Source: Herbidospora cretacea
GTDB taxonomy: Bacteria; Actinomycetota; Actinomycetes; Streptosporangiales; Streptosporangiaceae
NCBI RefSeq assembly: GCF_001570605.1
Contig: NZ_BBXG01000004.1
Coordinates: 186,001 to 250,000, forward strand
Reading direction: 5' to 3'
DNA: 64,000 bases
The notes below the pieces were generated by a model. That model was given only the letters and a program-made list of their open reading frames with translations, did no database searches and had not been told where the DNA came from. The position numbers and the translations under genes are program-made. Shown here piece by piece: positions 15,316-23,998 of the stretch; the stretch's first letter is position 1; the number at the start of each line of letters is the position of its first letter.

Positions 15316-15341
15316 AACGCCTGATACCGTGTGTGGATTCC
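15316..15341 (-). promoter_or_regulatory. rbpA: Sigma-R/SigH-type promoter of rbpA
   Basis: On the minus strand GGAAT (15341-15337), an 18-bp spacer and GTT (15318-15316) match the sigma-R consensus GGAAT-N18-GTT exactly. It lies 67 nt upstream of the rbpA start. rbpA belongs to the disulfide-stress regulon of Streptomyces, so the match has a known precedent. Confidence 0.8.
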
Positions 15342-15396
15342 CACCCAAGACGTGATCCAATCGCGCTTTTTCCGGCGCTCGTGAACCGATTCGCCG

Positions 15397-16755
15397 TCAA
15401 ATCCGTTCTGGCACGTCGTTGCCCGCGGCCCTGATCGCCTTCGGCAGGTTGACGGAAGCGAGCAGCACCCCGCCGATCACGAAGAAGATCACCAGCGAGA
15501 CGATGCCGTACCGATAACTGTCGGTCAGCTGCAGGGCCAGGCCCAGGGTGAAGGATCCGATGAGCGTCGCACCCTTGTCACTGATCTCATAGAGGCTGTA
15601 ATACTCCGCTTCCCGCCCCTTTGGGATCACGTGGGAGAACAACGACCGCGACAGTGCTTGTGTTCCCCCCATCACGATCGCGATCGCGAAGCCGAGGGCG
15701 AAGAACAGCAGCGGCTGCTCCGGAGGCACGAAGTAGGCGGCCGCCACGACCCCGCACCAGGCCACCAGCGACCACAGGACCGTCTTGCGGGTGCCGACCC
15801 GCATCGCGACCCGGCCCAGCAGGATCGCGCCGAAGAACGCCACGAACTGGACCATGAGGATGGCCCCGATGCGGGTGGTCTCGTCGAGGCGCAGCTCCTG
15901 GTCGGCGTAGGTGGCCGAGAAGGAGATCACCGTCTGCACGCCGTCGTTGTAGGCGATGTAGGCGAGCAGGAACACCAGCGTCAGCGGGTAGCGGGTGATC
16001 AGGTCGCGGACGGTGAGGCCGAGCTGCCGCACGCTGAGCACCACGGCCCGGCCGGCGCCCTCACCGGCCGGCGCCTGCCCGCGCCGGTTGCGCAGCCGCA
16101 GCAGCGGGATGATCGTGAACCCGCCCCACCACAGGCCCGCCGAGGCCAGCGCGAGCCGCACCGCCGTGCCGGTCTCCATGCCGAGCGCCTCGGCGTTCAG
16201 GAACAGCCCGAGGTTGACGACCAGCAGCAGCCCGCCGCCCAGGTAGCCGAACCCCCAGCCGCGCGCCGACACCCGGTCGCGCTCCTCGGGCGTGGAGATC
16301 TGCGGCAGGAACGAGTTGTAGACGACGAAGGCCGCCGCGAAGCTGGTCTGGCCGATGATGAACAGCACCCCGCCCAGGATGTACGCCCCGTCGGCGACGA
16401 ACCACATCAGCAGGGTGGCCGCCGACCCCAGGTAGGCGAAGAAACCCATGATCTCTTTCTTGCGCCCGGTGTGGTCGGCCAGCGCCCCGGCGATCAGCAT
16501 CACCACGATCTGGCAGACCGCCGCCACGCCGACCACGAACGAGTAGTAGGCCGAGGGCCGCACGTCGAAGCCGATCACGTCGACGAACGGCGCCCCGTTC
16601 GCGGCGGTCTCGGCGATGTCGGTCAGGTAGGGCCCCAGGAACACGGTCATGACCGTGGTCGGGAAGGCCGAGTTGGCCCAGTCGTACCAGTACCAACCCT
16701 TCTGTTCGCGGGTTCTGGCCGTCGGGCTCTCGTCGATGACCTGGGGGGAAGTCAT
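15397..16755 (-). CDS. UMF1/Atg22-type MFS transporter
   Basis: A 452-residue polytopic protein with about 12 hydrophobic segments. The N-terminal QKGWYWYDWANSAFPTTVMT is the hallmark of the UMF1 (unknown major facilitator 1)/Atg22-like family, and the GALADHTGRKKE loop between helices 2 and 3 is the MFS motif A. Some relatives move amino acids, but the substrate here is unknown. It is co-directional with the upstream phosphodiesterase gene and with rbpA downstream, each separated by intergenic space with its own potential promoter. Confidence 0.9.
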   Translation of the reverse strand: MTSPQVIDESPTARTREQKGWYWYDWANSAFPTTVMTVFLGPYLTDIAETAANGAPFVDVIGFDVRPSAYYSFVVGVAAVCQIVVMLIAGALADHTGRKKEIMGFFAYLGSAATLLMWFVADGAYILGGVLFIIGQTSFAAAFVVYNSFLPQISTPEERDRVSARGWGFGYLGGGLLLVVNLGLFLNAEALGMETGTAVRLALASAGLWWGGFTIIPLLRLRNRRGQAPAGEGAGRAVVLSVRQLGLTVRDLITRYPLTLVFLLAYIAYNDGVQTVISFSATYADQELRLDETTRIGAILMVQFVAFFGAILLGRVAMRVGTRKTVLWSLVAWCGVVAAAYFVPPEQPLLFFALGFAIAIVMGGTQALSRSLFSHVIPKGREAEYYSLYEISDKGATLIGSFTLGLALQLTDSYRYGIVSLVIFFVIGGVLLASVNLPKAIRAAGNDVPERI

Positions 16756-16803
16756 TGCTGCTCGCTCTCAGGAGGGCCAAGCGTGTCGCGCTTGGAATCT
16801 GCC

Positions 16804-17589
16804 TCAGGTGGTGGGCCACTGGCCGCGCGCGGTGAGCACCTCGCGCAGCCCGGTGATGTTGTCGGTCATGATCCCGTCGACCCCGAGGTCGAGCAGGCGT
16901 TCCATGGTGGGGCGGTCGTCGATGGTCCACACGTGGACCTGCATGCCGATCGAGTGGGCGGTGCGGACGAACGCCGGGGTGACCACGCGCAGCCCGCGCC
17001 ACCCGACGGGCACCTGCGCGCACGGGACGCCGGAGCGGGCCAGCCCGGCCAGCATCCGCCCGTAGCCGCCCCGGGCCGAGGCCGTGCGCAGCGCCGCGAT
17101 CGCCCGCGGCCCCATCGCCGAGCACACCCGCGGCCCGCAGGCCCGCCGCGCCTGCGCCAGCCGCATGTCCGAGAACGAGGTCAGGCAGACCCGGTCGGAC
17201 GCGCCGGTGCGCCGCAGCACCCGGGCCAGCGGCACGATCGCCGGCGACTCCTTCACGTCGATGTTGACCTTCACGTCGGGCCAGGCGCCGAGCAGGTCCT
17301 CCAGTAGCGGGATCTCGTCGACCCCGCCGATGCGGGCCTTGGCGACCTCGCGCCAGGGCAGCCGGGAGATCCGCCCCCGCCGGTCGGTGACCCGGTCGAG
17401 GGTGTGGTCGTGAAAGGCCACGAGCTGCCCGTCGGCGGTGGCGTGGACGTCGGTCTCCAGGTAGGCGTATCCCATCGCGACGGCCTTCTCGAAGGCGGCC
17501 ATCGTGTTCTCCCGCCCTTCGGCGGCGCCGCCCCGATGGGCGAACGCGAGAGGCCCGGGATGATCGAGGAAGGCGAACCGTGGCTGCAC
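16804..17589 (-). CDS. Glycerophosphodiester phosphodiesterase
   Basis: A 261-residue GDPD-family TIM barrel. Catalytic and metal residues are visible in LAFAHRGGAAEGRENTMAAF (His-Arg and Glu), LETDVHATADGQLVAFHD (Glu, Asp, His) and VNIDVKE. It should hydrolyse glycerophosphodiesters to glycerol-3-phosphate plus alcohol. No signal peptide is seen, so it is probably cytoplasmic. GTG 17589 was chosen because the family homology begins a few residues later and CATACT sits 7 nt upstream, in leaderless spacing. The UMF1 transporter downstream is 48 nt away and may share the transcript. Confidence 0.92.
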   Translation of the reverse strand: MQPRFAFLDHPGPLAFAHRGGAAEGRENTMAAFEKAVAMGYAYLETDVHATADGQLVAFHDHTLDRVTDRRGRISRLPWREVAKARIGGVDEIPLLEDLLGAWPDVKVNIDVKESPAIVPLARVLRRTGASDRVCLTSFSDMRLAQARRACGPRVCSAMGPRAIAALRTASARGGYGRMLAGLARSGVPCAQVPVGWRGLRVVTPAFVRTAHSIGMQVHVWTIDDRPTMERLLDLGVDGIMTDNITGLREVLTARGQWPTT

Positions 17590-17633
17590 GAGCGTGAGTA
17601 TGCCCGGTGTGCGGGAGCCTTTCCACCTGCCTT

Positions 17634-17666
17634 CCCGGGTGCGGAGCGCCTGGCTCCGCACCCGGG
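17634..17666 (-). terminator. Hairpin terminator of the ABC exporter operon
   Basis: Thirteen-bp perfect arms (CCCGGGTGCGGAG and complement) flank a 7-nt loop. It lies 40 bp past the permease stop and before the phosphodiesterase start. Confidence 0.85.
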
Positions 17667-17705
17667 GGACGCCGGGGTGAACCGCACGGAACGCGCCGAC
17701 GTCGC

Positions 17706-20060
17706 TCAGGTGGCGCCCCCGATCCTCGCCGCGAGCACGGACGCCCCGGCGGCCAGCACCAGACAGGCGGCGACCACACCCCCGATGAGCGGCCAGGGGA
17801 TCACGAGAGGGACGTCCGCCCGCATGGCCTCGGCGAAGGCGCCGCGGATGCCCAGCAGCGCGGGCAGCGCGACCACCGCCCCCAGCCCGGCGCCCAGCAG
17901 CACCACCAGCGCCGACTCGGCCGCGAGGGTGCCGCGCACCTGCCGGGGCGTCGCGCCCGAGAGCCGCAGGACCTCCAGGTCGCGGACGCGTCCGGCCGCC
18001 GACATCACCATCGTGTTCACGATCGCCACACCCGCGTAGGCGGTGGAGACCACGACGAGGAGCAGGGTCGCGATCCACACGAGCCGGTCCTCCTCGGCGT
18101 CGGCCTCGGCCGAGTAGGTCGCGACGTCCACCACGCGAGCCCCCGCCCCGGGGTCGGCGGCCGGGCCGACGACGTAGGCCTCCTCGGCGAGGACCACGGG
18201 GTCGTGTCTCCGGAGCAGGCCCCGGGAGATCAGCACGTCGGCGCCGGCGTCCTTGACCGTGCCCGCGACGGTCAGGCGAGCGGAGGTGCCGTCTTCGAAG
18301 GTCACCGGCATCGTCGCGCCCGGCCTCAGGCCGCGATCCTCGGCCAGCCAGTCGGCCACCAGGATCCGGTCGTCGTGGCGGAGGGCGTCGAGCGGGCCCG
18401 TGGCGTCACCGGCGCGGGCCAGGAGTTCGGGGGTCGCCCCGATCGTGCTGAGAGGGTCGCCGTTCGGCTCGAAGAGGGCGCTGAACAGGGACGACTCACC
18501 ACCGGAGGCGTCGGTCAGGCCGGGCGTCCCGTCGGGGACGACGACCGCGTCGGCGCGGATCGTGGTGGCGCGGACGGCCGCGAACCCGGCGGCGGTCGTC
18601 TGCACCATCCCGGTGATCAGCACCGCGCAGCCCACGGTGACCAGCACCGGGGTGGCCGTGGCGGCGGTCCTGCGGACGGCGGTCCGGGCGTTCTCCCGGA
18701 CGAGCAGGCCGACCGCACCCCGCCCTCGGGCGAACGGCCACGACACGAGCCGGGCCACGGGCGGGACCACGACGGGGGACAGCAGCGCCAGACCGGCGAT
18801 CACCCCCATCGCGGCGACCAGGCCCGACATCACGAACGACCCTTCGGGGTCGGAGCCCAGCGCCGAGGCCACGCCCAGCGCGCAGAGGGCCAGCCCGGTG
18901 ATCCACCGCACGCGCGGCATCGGCCGGTCGTCCACCTCGGCCTCGCGCAGCGCCTCCAGAGGGCGCACCCGCGCGGCCCGCCGGGACGCCGACCACACCG
19001 CGACCAGCGTCACGACCACCCCGGCCACGAACGAGCCGGCGAGGGGGAGCGGCGACAGGCTCACCGTGAAGCCGTCGGGCTCGAAACCGACGTCGACCAG
19101 CACCGCGCCCAGCACGGGGGCGAGTGACGCGCCGGCCGCCACCCCCGCGGCCGTGGCGGCGACGCCGACGACGAGCGCCTCGCCGTAGACCATCCGCCGG
19201 ATCTGGCCCGGCGTCGCGCCGACGGCACGGAGGAGTCCGAACTCCCGGCGGCGATGCGCCACCCCGACCGCGAACGTCGACCCCACGACCAGGATCGAGA
19301 CGAAACCCGAGAGCACGGCCATGCCGGTGAGGACCTGGAGGCCGATCCAGCGGGTCCGCTCGTCGTCCCGCGACTCCAACGCGCTCCGGGCGTCTCCGGT
19401 GAGGACTGATCGCCCCACGTGGGCCGAAGCTTCCCCTGCGGCCTTCGCGACCGCCGCGATGTCGGCTCCCGGTTCGGTGACCAGGCCGATCGCGCGTATC
19501 CCGGCCGAGAGGCGCGCCGCCTCGGCGTCGCTCAGGTAGACCCCCGGCCCGTCGACTGTGCCGGACACGGTGTAGGTCACCGGACCGCGCACGGTCAGCA
19601 CGGACACCCGTGCCCCCGGACGAAGACCCAGGGACCGGTCGAGCGCCACTTCGCCCCGGCCGGGTGCGGTGCCCGCCGTCAGCGGGTAGGGCGCGAGCAT
19701 CGCCGTCGACCAGGCGTAGCCTCGGTCGGACGCGATGGGGCGGCCTGAGATGACCGGCTGGGCGTAGAAGGTCCGGTCGGGGATCGCCCGTCTCACGCCG
19801 GGGATCATGGCCAGGCGGTCGAGCAGGGCGGTGACCTGCTGGGGTGACCACGGCCGGTCGGGGGCGAAGTCGCCGTCTTGGCGATCGGTCTGCGGGGCCG
19901 AGACGAACACGGGTGTTCCGGCGAACCGGCCGGGCACCTCCGGGCCGGACGAGGTCAGGGCCAGGGTGCTCATCGAGACCAGCGTCATGCCGAGGAGCAG
20001 CACGACGAAGCCTCCGGCGAAGGAGTGCCACCGCTCCCGGACGGTCGCGAAGCTCAACAT
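17706..20060 (-). CDS. ABC transporter permease, FtsX/MacB type (duplicated core)
   Basis: A 784-residue permease with an N-terminal helix (SFAGGFVVLLLGMTLVSMST), a large periplasm-side domain (about 45-245), three membrane segments with the FtsX signature VGSTFAVGVAHRRREFGLLRAVGATPGQIRRM, then a second helix set with RLSGATPRQVRGTL near the C-terminus. This is the usual layout of actinomycete MacB-like exporters for peptides or lipids. The start ATG overlaps the ATPase stop (ATGTTGA). The operon is divergent from a two-component system that probably controls it, as in antibiotic-sensing modules. Confidence 0.92.
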   Translation of the reverse strand: MLSFATVRERWHSFAGGFVVLLLGMTLVSMSTLALTSSGPEVPGRFAGTPVFVSAPQTDRQDGDFAPDRPWSPQQVTALLDRLAMIPGVRRAIPDRTFYAQPVISGRPIASDRGYAWSTAMLAPYPLTAGTAPGRGEVALDRSLGLRPGARVSVLTVRGPVTYTVSGTVDGPGVYLSDAEAARLSAGIRAIGLVTEPGADIAAVAKAAGEASAHVGRSVLTGDARSALESRDDERTRWIGLQVLTGMAVLSGFVSILVVGSTFAVGVAHRRREFGLLRAVGATPGQIRRMVYGEALVVGVAATAAGVAAGASLAPVLGAVLVDVGFEPDGFTVSLSPLPLAGSFVAGVVVTLVAVWSASRRAARVRPLEALREAEVDDRPMPRVRWITGLALCALGVASALGSDPEGSFVMSGLVAAMGVIAGLALLSPVVVPPVARLVSWPFARGRGAVGLLVRENARTAVRRTAATATPVLVTVGCAVLITGMVQTTAAGFAAVRATTIRADAVVVPDGTPGLTDASGGESSLFSALFEPNGDPLSTIGATPELLARAGDATGPLDALRHDDRILVADWLAEDRGLRPGATMPVTFEDGTSARLTVAGTVKDAGADVLISRGLLRRHDPVVLAEEAYVVGPAADPGAGARVVDVATYSAEADAEEDRLVWIATLLLVVVSTAYAGVAIVNTMVMSAAGRVRDLEVLRLSGATPRQVRGTLAAESALVVLLGAGLGAVVALPALLGIRGAFAEAMRADVPLVIPWPLIGGVVAACLVLAAGASVLAARIGGAT

Positions 20061-20761
20061 GCCGCGGCCATCCGGGCGGCGACGGCCTCGGCCGTGAGGG
20101 GGGCGGTGAGTTCGTCGACCACGCGGCCGTCTTCGAGGAAGATCACCCGGTCGGCGCAGGAGGCCGTCACCGGGTCGTGGGTCACCATGATCATCGTCTG
20201 GCCGTGGTCGTCGACCAGGGCCCGCAGCATCCCCAGGACCTGGCGTGAGGTCTGGGTGTCGAGCTGGCCGGTCGGCTCGTCGGCGAAGACCACGGCGGGC
20301 CTGGTGATCAGCGCTCGCGCGATGGCCACCCGCTGCTGCTCGCCGCCCGACAGCCCGTTCGGCCGGTGGTGGGCGCGGTCGGCGAGACCGACCCGCGCCA
20401 AGGCCCCGCGGACGAGCTCGGGGGCGGCCGGGCGGCCGGCCAGACGCAGCGGCAGCGCCACGTTCTGCTCGGCGGTCAGCGCCGAGACCAGGTTGAACGC
20501 CTGGAAGACGAACCCGATCCGCTCGCGCCGCAGCACGGTCAGGCCGTGTTCACTCAGGGAGCCGAGGTCGGTGCCGTCGATGACGACCGTCCCGCCGGTC
20601 GGGCGGTCGAGCCCGGCCGCGCAGTGGAGCAGTGTCGACTTCCCCGAGCCCGACGGGCCCATGATCGCCGTCAGGGTGCCCGCGTCGAAGGTGGCCGTCA
20701 CGTCGTCGAGGGCGGTCACTGTGCCGTAGGTGCGGCGTACCGCTTCCAATCGAACCTTCAT
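20054..20761 (-). CDS. ABC transporter ATP-binding protein (MacB/LolD type)
   Basis: The 235-residue ATPase has Walker [10 protein letters not shown], the Q-loop segment FVFQAFNL, the signature [15 protein letters not shown], Walker B VVFADEPT and an H-loop in MVTHDP. It powers the downstream FtsX-type permease. ATG 20761 was chosen because homology begins at [13 protein letters not shown]. Only 110 bp separate it from the divergent histidine kinase; that gap holds a palindrome likely to be a response-regulator site. Confidence 0.94.
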   Translation of the reverse strand: MKVRLEAVRRTYGTVTALDDVTATFDAGTLTAIMGPSGSGKSTLLHCAAGLDRPTGGTVVIDGTDLGSLSEHGLTVLRRERIGFVFQAFNLVSALTAEQNVALPLRLAGRPAAPELVRGALARVGLADRAHHRPNGLSGGEQQRVAIARALITRPAVVFADEPTGQLDTQTSRQVLGMLRALVDDHGQTMIMVTHDPVTASCADRVIFLEDGRVVDELTAPLTAEAVAARMAAAC

Positions 20762-20819
20762 GGGGTCCAGCGAACTCGCTCGGCCCCGGCGGCACATTGG
20801 TGCTGCGGCGAGAGACGAA

Positions 20820-20837
20820 GGTAGTCCTGGCACTACC
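20820..20837. promoter_or_regulatory. Inverted repeat between ABC operon and histidine kinase
   Basis: GGTAGT-N6-ACTACC has perfect 6-bp arms. It lies 22 bp before the kinase -10 box and 58 bp from the ATPase start. It is the best candidate operator for the LuxR-type response regulator encoded at 22346. Confidence 0.55.
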
Positions 20838-20871
20838 GTGCCCCGCCGGGCTGATCGGTTACGGTCGGGGC

Positions 20872-22074
20872 GTGCTGATCCAGACCGCCATGACGGCGAT
20901 GACGCGCCGGCCACTGGCGTTCCTGAGCTCGTCGTGGCCGTGGCGCGCGCTCGCCTACCTGCTGGCCAGCGCGGTCTACGCCGTGACCGCGTGCCTGCTC
21001 ATCTACACGGCCTACCTCTACGGCACGGGCACCGCGGCCGCCGCCGCCCTGCTCGTCCTGGTGCTGCTGGCGCTGCCGGCGGCGGCGTTCGAGCGGTGGC
21101 GGCTGCGGCTGGTCGACCGGGTTCCCGTCGACGACCCCCACGTGAAACCCCCGGAGAGGGGAGTCCGGGCCTGGGTCTTCACCCGGGCACGGGAGCAGGC
21201 GACCTGGCGCGAGTTCGGGTTCACGGTCGTCGCGCTGTCGGTGCTGTGCTGGATGGACCTGGGGCTGGTCTCCTCCGCCTTCTGGCTGCCGGCGCTGCTG
21301 ATGTCGGGGCCGTTCCAGCCGAGCCTGCACTGGGCCGACGGCCTGCCGCTGGCGCTGGGCGGAGTGCTGCTGGTGCCGCTCTCGGCGTACATGCTGGTGG
21401 CCTGGGCGGGCACCCGGGCCATGATCACGCGGGCGGTCATCGCGCCCGGCGACGCCGAGGTCATCCGCTCGCGGGCCCGGCTGGTCGACGCGTTCGAAGC
21501 CGAACGCCGCCGCATCGAGCGCGACCTCCACGACGGCGCGCAGCAGCGGCTGGTCTCCCTCAGCATGAAGCTCGGCCTGGCCCGTCTCGACCTGCCGCCC
21601 GGTTCGCCCGCCGAGACGCAGGTCGCCGACGCCCATGAGGAGGCCAAACGCGCCCTGGCCGAGCTGCGGGAACTCATCCGCGGCATCCACCCTCAGGTGC
21701 TCACAGACCGAGGGCTCGGCGCGGCCGTGGAAGACGTGGCGGGGCGATCGCCCATCCCGGTCGACGTCGACGTCTCACTCCCCGGCCGGCTGCCCCCGCC
21801 GATCGAGGCCGCCGCCTACTACGTCGTCTCCGAGGCGATGACGAACATCGCCAAGCACAGCGGGGCCCGCCACGGCCTGGTCTACGGGCGCCTGCGGGAC
21901 GGCGCGCTGGTGGTGGAGGTCCGGGATGACGGAGTGGGCGGAGCCGACCCCGCCGGAGGATCGGGACTGGCCGGCCTGGCCGACCGCGTCGCCGTCACCG
22001 ACGGCGTGATGACCCTGTCGAGCCCGCCCGGCGGTCCGACCTCGTTACGGGTGGAGATTCCGTGTCTCATCTAG
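20872..22074 (+). CDS. Sensor histidine kinase (NarL/LiaS-type, HisKA_3)
   Basis: A 400-residue kinase. Several N-terminal membrane segments fill about residues 17-180, followed by the HisKA_3 dimerisation helix with the phospho-acceptor His in RRRIERDLHDGAQQRLVSL and an HATPase domain (SEAMTNIAKHSGARHG, DDGVGG, GSGLAGLADRV). The absence of a large sensor loop suggests intramembrane sensing. GTG 20872 has TACGGT six nt upstream and no RBS, fitting a leaderless start. The response regulator follows after a repeat-filled 271-bp spacer. Confidence 0.9.
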   Translation: MLIQTAMTAMTRRPLAFLSSSWPWRALAYLLASAVYAVTACLLIYTAYLYGTGTAAAAALLVLVLLALPAAAFERWRLRLVDRVPVDDPHVKPPERGVRAWVFTRAREQATWREFGFTVVALSVLCWMDLGLVSSAFWLPALLMSGPFQPSLHWADGLPLALGGVLLVPLSAYMLVAWAGTRAMITRAVIAPGDAEVIRSRARLVDAFEAERRRIERDLHDGAQQRLVSLSMKLGLARLDLPPGSPAETQVADAHEEAKRALAELRELIRGIHPQVLTDRGLGAAVEDVAGRSPIPVDVDVSLPGRLPPPIEAAAYYVVSEAMTNIAKHSGARHGLVYGRLRDGALVVEVRDDGVGGADPAGGSGLAGLADRVAVTDGVMTLSSPPGGPTSLRVEIPCLI

Positions 22075-22345
22075 GTCCGTGTCCGGATAGCCGGTTTGGG
22101 GATGCCGCGCCCCCTTTAGGTCCGCCCGGATGGCCCGTGGGGGATTCCGCGTCCCCTTCAGGTCCGTGTCCGGATCGCCCGTGGGGGGATGCCGCGCCGC
22201 GGATTCGGAGGAGACCGATGGAGGTTTCAGGTCCGCGTCCGGATGGCCTGCGTGGAGATTCCGCGCTGCACATGCGGAGGAAGCCGGTGGAGGCCTTATG
22301 TCTCCCGTGTGGAGGTGCCGTGTGCCGCTTTCGGAGAGATCTGGC
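22073..22345. repeat. Imperfect tandem repeats between kinase and regulator genes
   Basis: AGGTCCG(TG)TCCGGAT-like blocks start at 22073, 22118, 22159 and 22229, each followed by a G(T/G)GGGGATNCCGCG-like block; unit length varies from about 41 to 70 bp. The first block is the kinase stop region, whose last codons read GTGGAGATTCCGTG. The unit end resembles the regulator start (CGTCTCCGGATAGC). The spacer therefore looks like repeated duplication of the gene junction. Confidence 0.75.
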
Positions 22346-22999
22346 GTGCCTCGTCTCCGGATAGCGCTGGCCGAAGACGGCGTGCTGCTGCGTGAAGGGC
22401 TCGTCGGGCTGCTCGACCGGTTCGGCCATGACGTGGTCGCCGCGGTCGGTGACGGCGAGGCGCTCATCGCCGCCGTGGCCGAACACGAGCCCGACATCAT
22501 CGTCGCCGACGCCCGCATGCCACCCGGCTTCACCGACGAGGGGTTGCGGGCCGGGCTCACGCTGCGGGCGAGCCGCCCGCGGCTGGCGGTGCTGGTGCTG
22601 AGTCAGTACGTCGAACAGACCTACGCCGCCGAACTGCTCGACTCCGGGGGTGGCGTGGGCATCGGCTACCTGCTCAAGGATCGCATCGGTGAGGTGCGCG
22701 AGTTCGTCGACGCCGTGGAACGGGTCGCGGCCGGGCACACGGTCGTCGACCCCGAAGTGGTGCGGCAACTGCTCAACCGTCGCCGGGAACCGCTGTCCCG
22801 GCTGACTCCCCGGGAGCGCGAGGTGCTCGGTCTGGTGGCGGAGGGCCGCTCCAACGCCGCGATCGCCCGCGCGCTCGTGGTCACCGAGGCGGCGGTCGCG
22901 AAGCACATCGCCAGCATCCTGGCCAAACTCGACCTGCCTCCGGCCGAAGACGATCACCGGCGGGTGCTGGCCGTGCTCGCCTACCTGCGGGGACGGTGA
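22346..22999 (+). CDS. LuxR/NarL-family response regulator
   Basis: A 217-residue regulator with a receiver domain (RIALAEDGVLLREGLVGLL, phospho-acceptor Asp in DIIVADARMPP, switch Lys in YLLKDRIGEV) and a C-terminal GerE helix-turn-helix (RLTPREREVLGLVAEGRSNA to VAKHIASILAKLDLP). GTG 22346 was chosen because receiver homology starts there and GGAGAG is 8 nt upstream. The reading frame continues upstream through the repeats, but that part is repeat translation. It is the partner of the kinase at 20872. Confidence 0.93.
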   Translation: MPRLRIALAEDGVLLREGLVGLLDRFGHDVVAAVGDGEALIAAVAEHEPDIIVADARMPPGFTDEGLRAGLTLRASRPRLAVLVLSQYVEQTYAAELLDSGGGVGIGYLLKDRIGEVREFVDAVERVAAGHTVVDPEVVRQLLNRRREPLSRLTPREREVLGLVAEGRSNAAIARALVVTEAAVAKHIASILAKLDLPPAEDDHRRVLAVLAYLRGR

Positions 23000-23029
23000 C
23001 GCGGAAGGTGCGCTTGTATGGTGCCGGCG

Positions 23030-23250
23030 GTCGGATTGAGCCGGGGGTTGGAGTCGGGTCGGGGTCGGTTTGGGCACCAAGCCGAGCTGGGCGGGCAGGT
23101 CGTATAGCCGGCCGCGGTCAGCTGCCACCACAAGTGGTGTGATCCCGGTACGACTACCTCGACCACGGGCAGGCCGGGGTCCGGCACGGTCTGGTCGAGG
23201 GCGAGCATCTCCATCCCCCGCTCCTCGACCGGCGCGCGGGCCATGGCCAC
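23030..23250 (-). pseudogene. Remnant of a YcaO-type (thiazole/oxazole peptide) cyclodehydratase C-terminus
   Basis: On the minus strand, one frame from about 23244 reads VEERGMEMLALDQTVPDPGL, PVVEVVVPGSHHLWW and then loses similarity. A second frame continues GRLYDLPAQLGLVPKPT near 23095-23045. Together they follow the YcaO C-terminal pattern DQT-PD-GLPVV-V-VPG-HFW, then GRLYDVPVRLG and a proline-rich end. A frameshift lies near 23105. Only about 60 residues remain and nothing upstream looks like the catalytic YcaO core. It implies a lost RiPP biosynthesis locus. Confidence 0.6.
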
Positions 23251-23516
23251 AGGTCTCCGGTGGTAGGCCCGGGTCTGAACCAGGCCGGGGGCGGTGGCGG
23301 CCGGGGACGCGTGAGGCTGGGTGCGGAGCGGCATCAGAGTCGGTGTCCGGCGCGGTCGTTGTCGGGCGGGTGCAGCGTCGGCCGGGTCGGAGTGGGACCG
23401 GGAGACGGAGAGGGATTGGGGGCGGCCAAAGTGGATCGAACCGCCCGGAACCCTGGTAGCAGGACGCGCTTGGTCTCAACAGACCAGCAAACGACATCGC
23501 GCGCTGCAGGCGAGCG

Positions 23517-23998
23517 CTCAGAACGCGCTGCTCAGAACGCACCAGTCGGGAGGGGCGGGACTCGTCAGTCGGATCGCGCCGGTCAAGACGGTCTGATCGG
23601 GATGGTCTGCTCAGAACGCGCTGCTCAGAACGCGCCGGTCGGGAGGGGCGGGACACGTCAGTCGGATCGCGCCGGTCGAGACGGTCCGGTCGGGACGCGC
23701 CGGTCAAGATGGTCTGGTCGGGACGGTCTGGTCGGGGCGCGCTGCTCAGAACGCGCCGGTCGGGAGGGGCGGGACACGTCAGTCGGATCGCGCCGGTCGA
23801 GACGGTCCGGTCGGGACGCGCCGGTCAAGATGGTCTGGTCGGGACGGTCTGGTCGGGGCGCGCTGCTCAGAACGCGCCGGTCGGGAGGGGCGGGACACGT
23901 CGGTCGGATCGCGCGGGTCAAGACGTTTGATCGAGACGGTCTGTTCGGGATGGTCTGGTGGGGACGCTCTGGTCGGACCATTCTGGTCAGAATGCGCT
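23517..23998. repeat. 121-bp tandem repeat array
   Basis: Two apparently identical 121-bp units span 23624-23744 and 23745-23865, flanked by diverged partial units from 23517 and 23866. Each begins CTCAGAACGCGCCGGTCGGG and contains an internal microrepeat of the form GGTCNRGANG. The right end merges into the last codons of the arginase-family gene, whose 3' end has a similar CTCAGAAC-like sequence. No spacers, so this is not a CRISPR. The region 23251-23516 shows no gene. Confidence 0.88.

Noticed and set aside
22130-22345. N-terminal extension of the response regulator
   Set aside because: The added residues are repeat translation (Gly/Arg/Ser-rich) and the receiver domain begins at GTG 22346 behind its own ribosome site; noted as a possibility only.
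22067-23707. Long minus-strand reading frame (546 codons) over the repeat region
   Set aside because: It translates the tandem repeats and GC-rich filler into Arg/Pro/Ser-rich sequence with no domain, and crosses the regulator gene.
23517-23998. CRISPR-like array
   Set aside because: The units are contiguous 121-bp tandem repeats with no unique spacers and no cas genes nearby.
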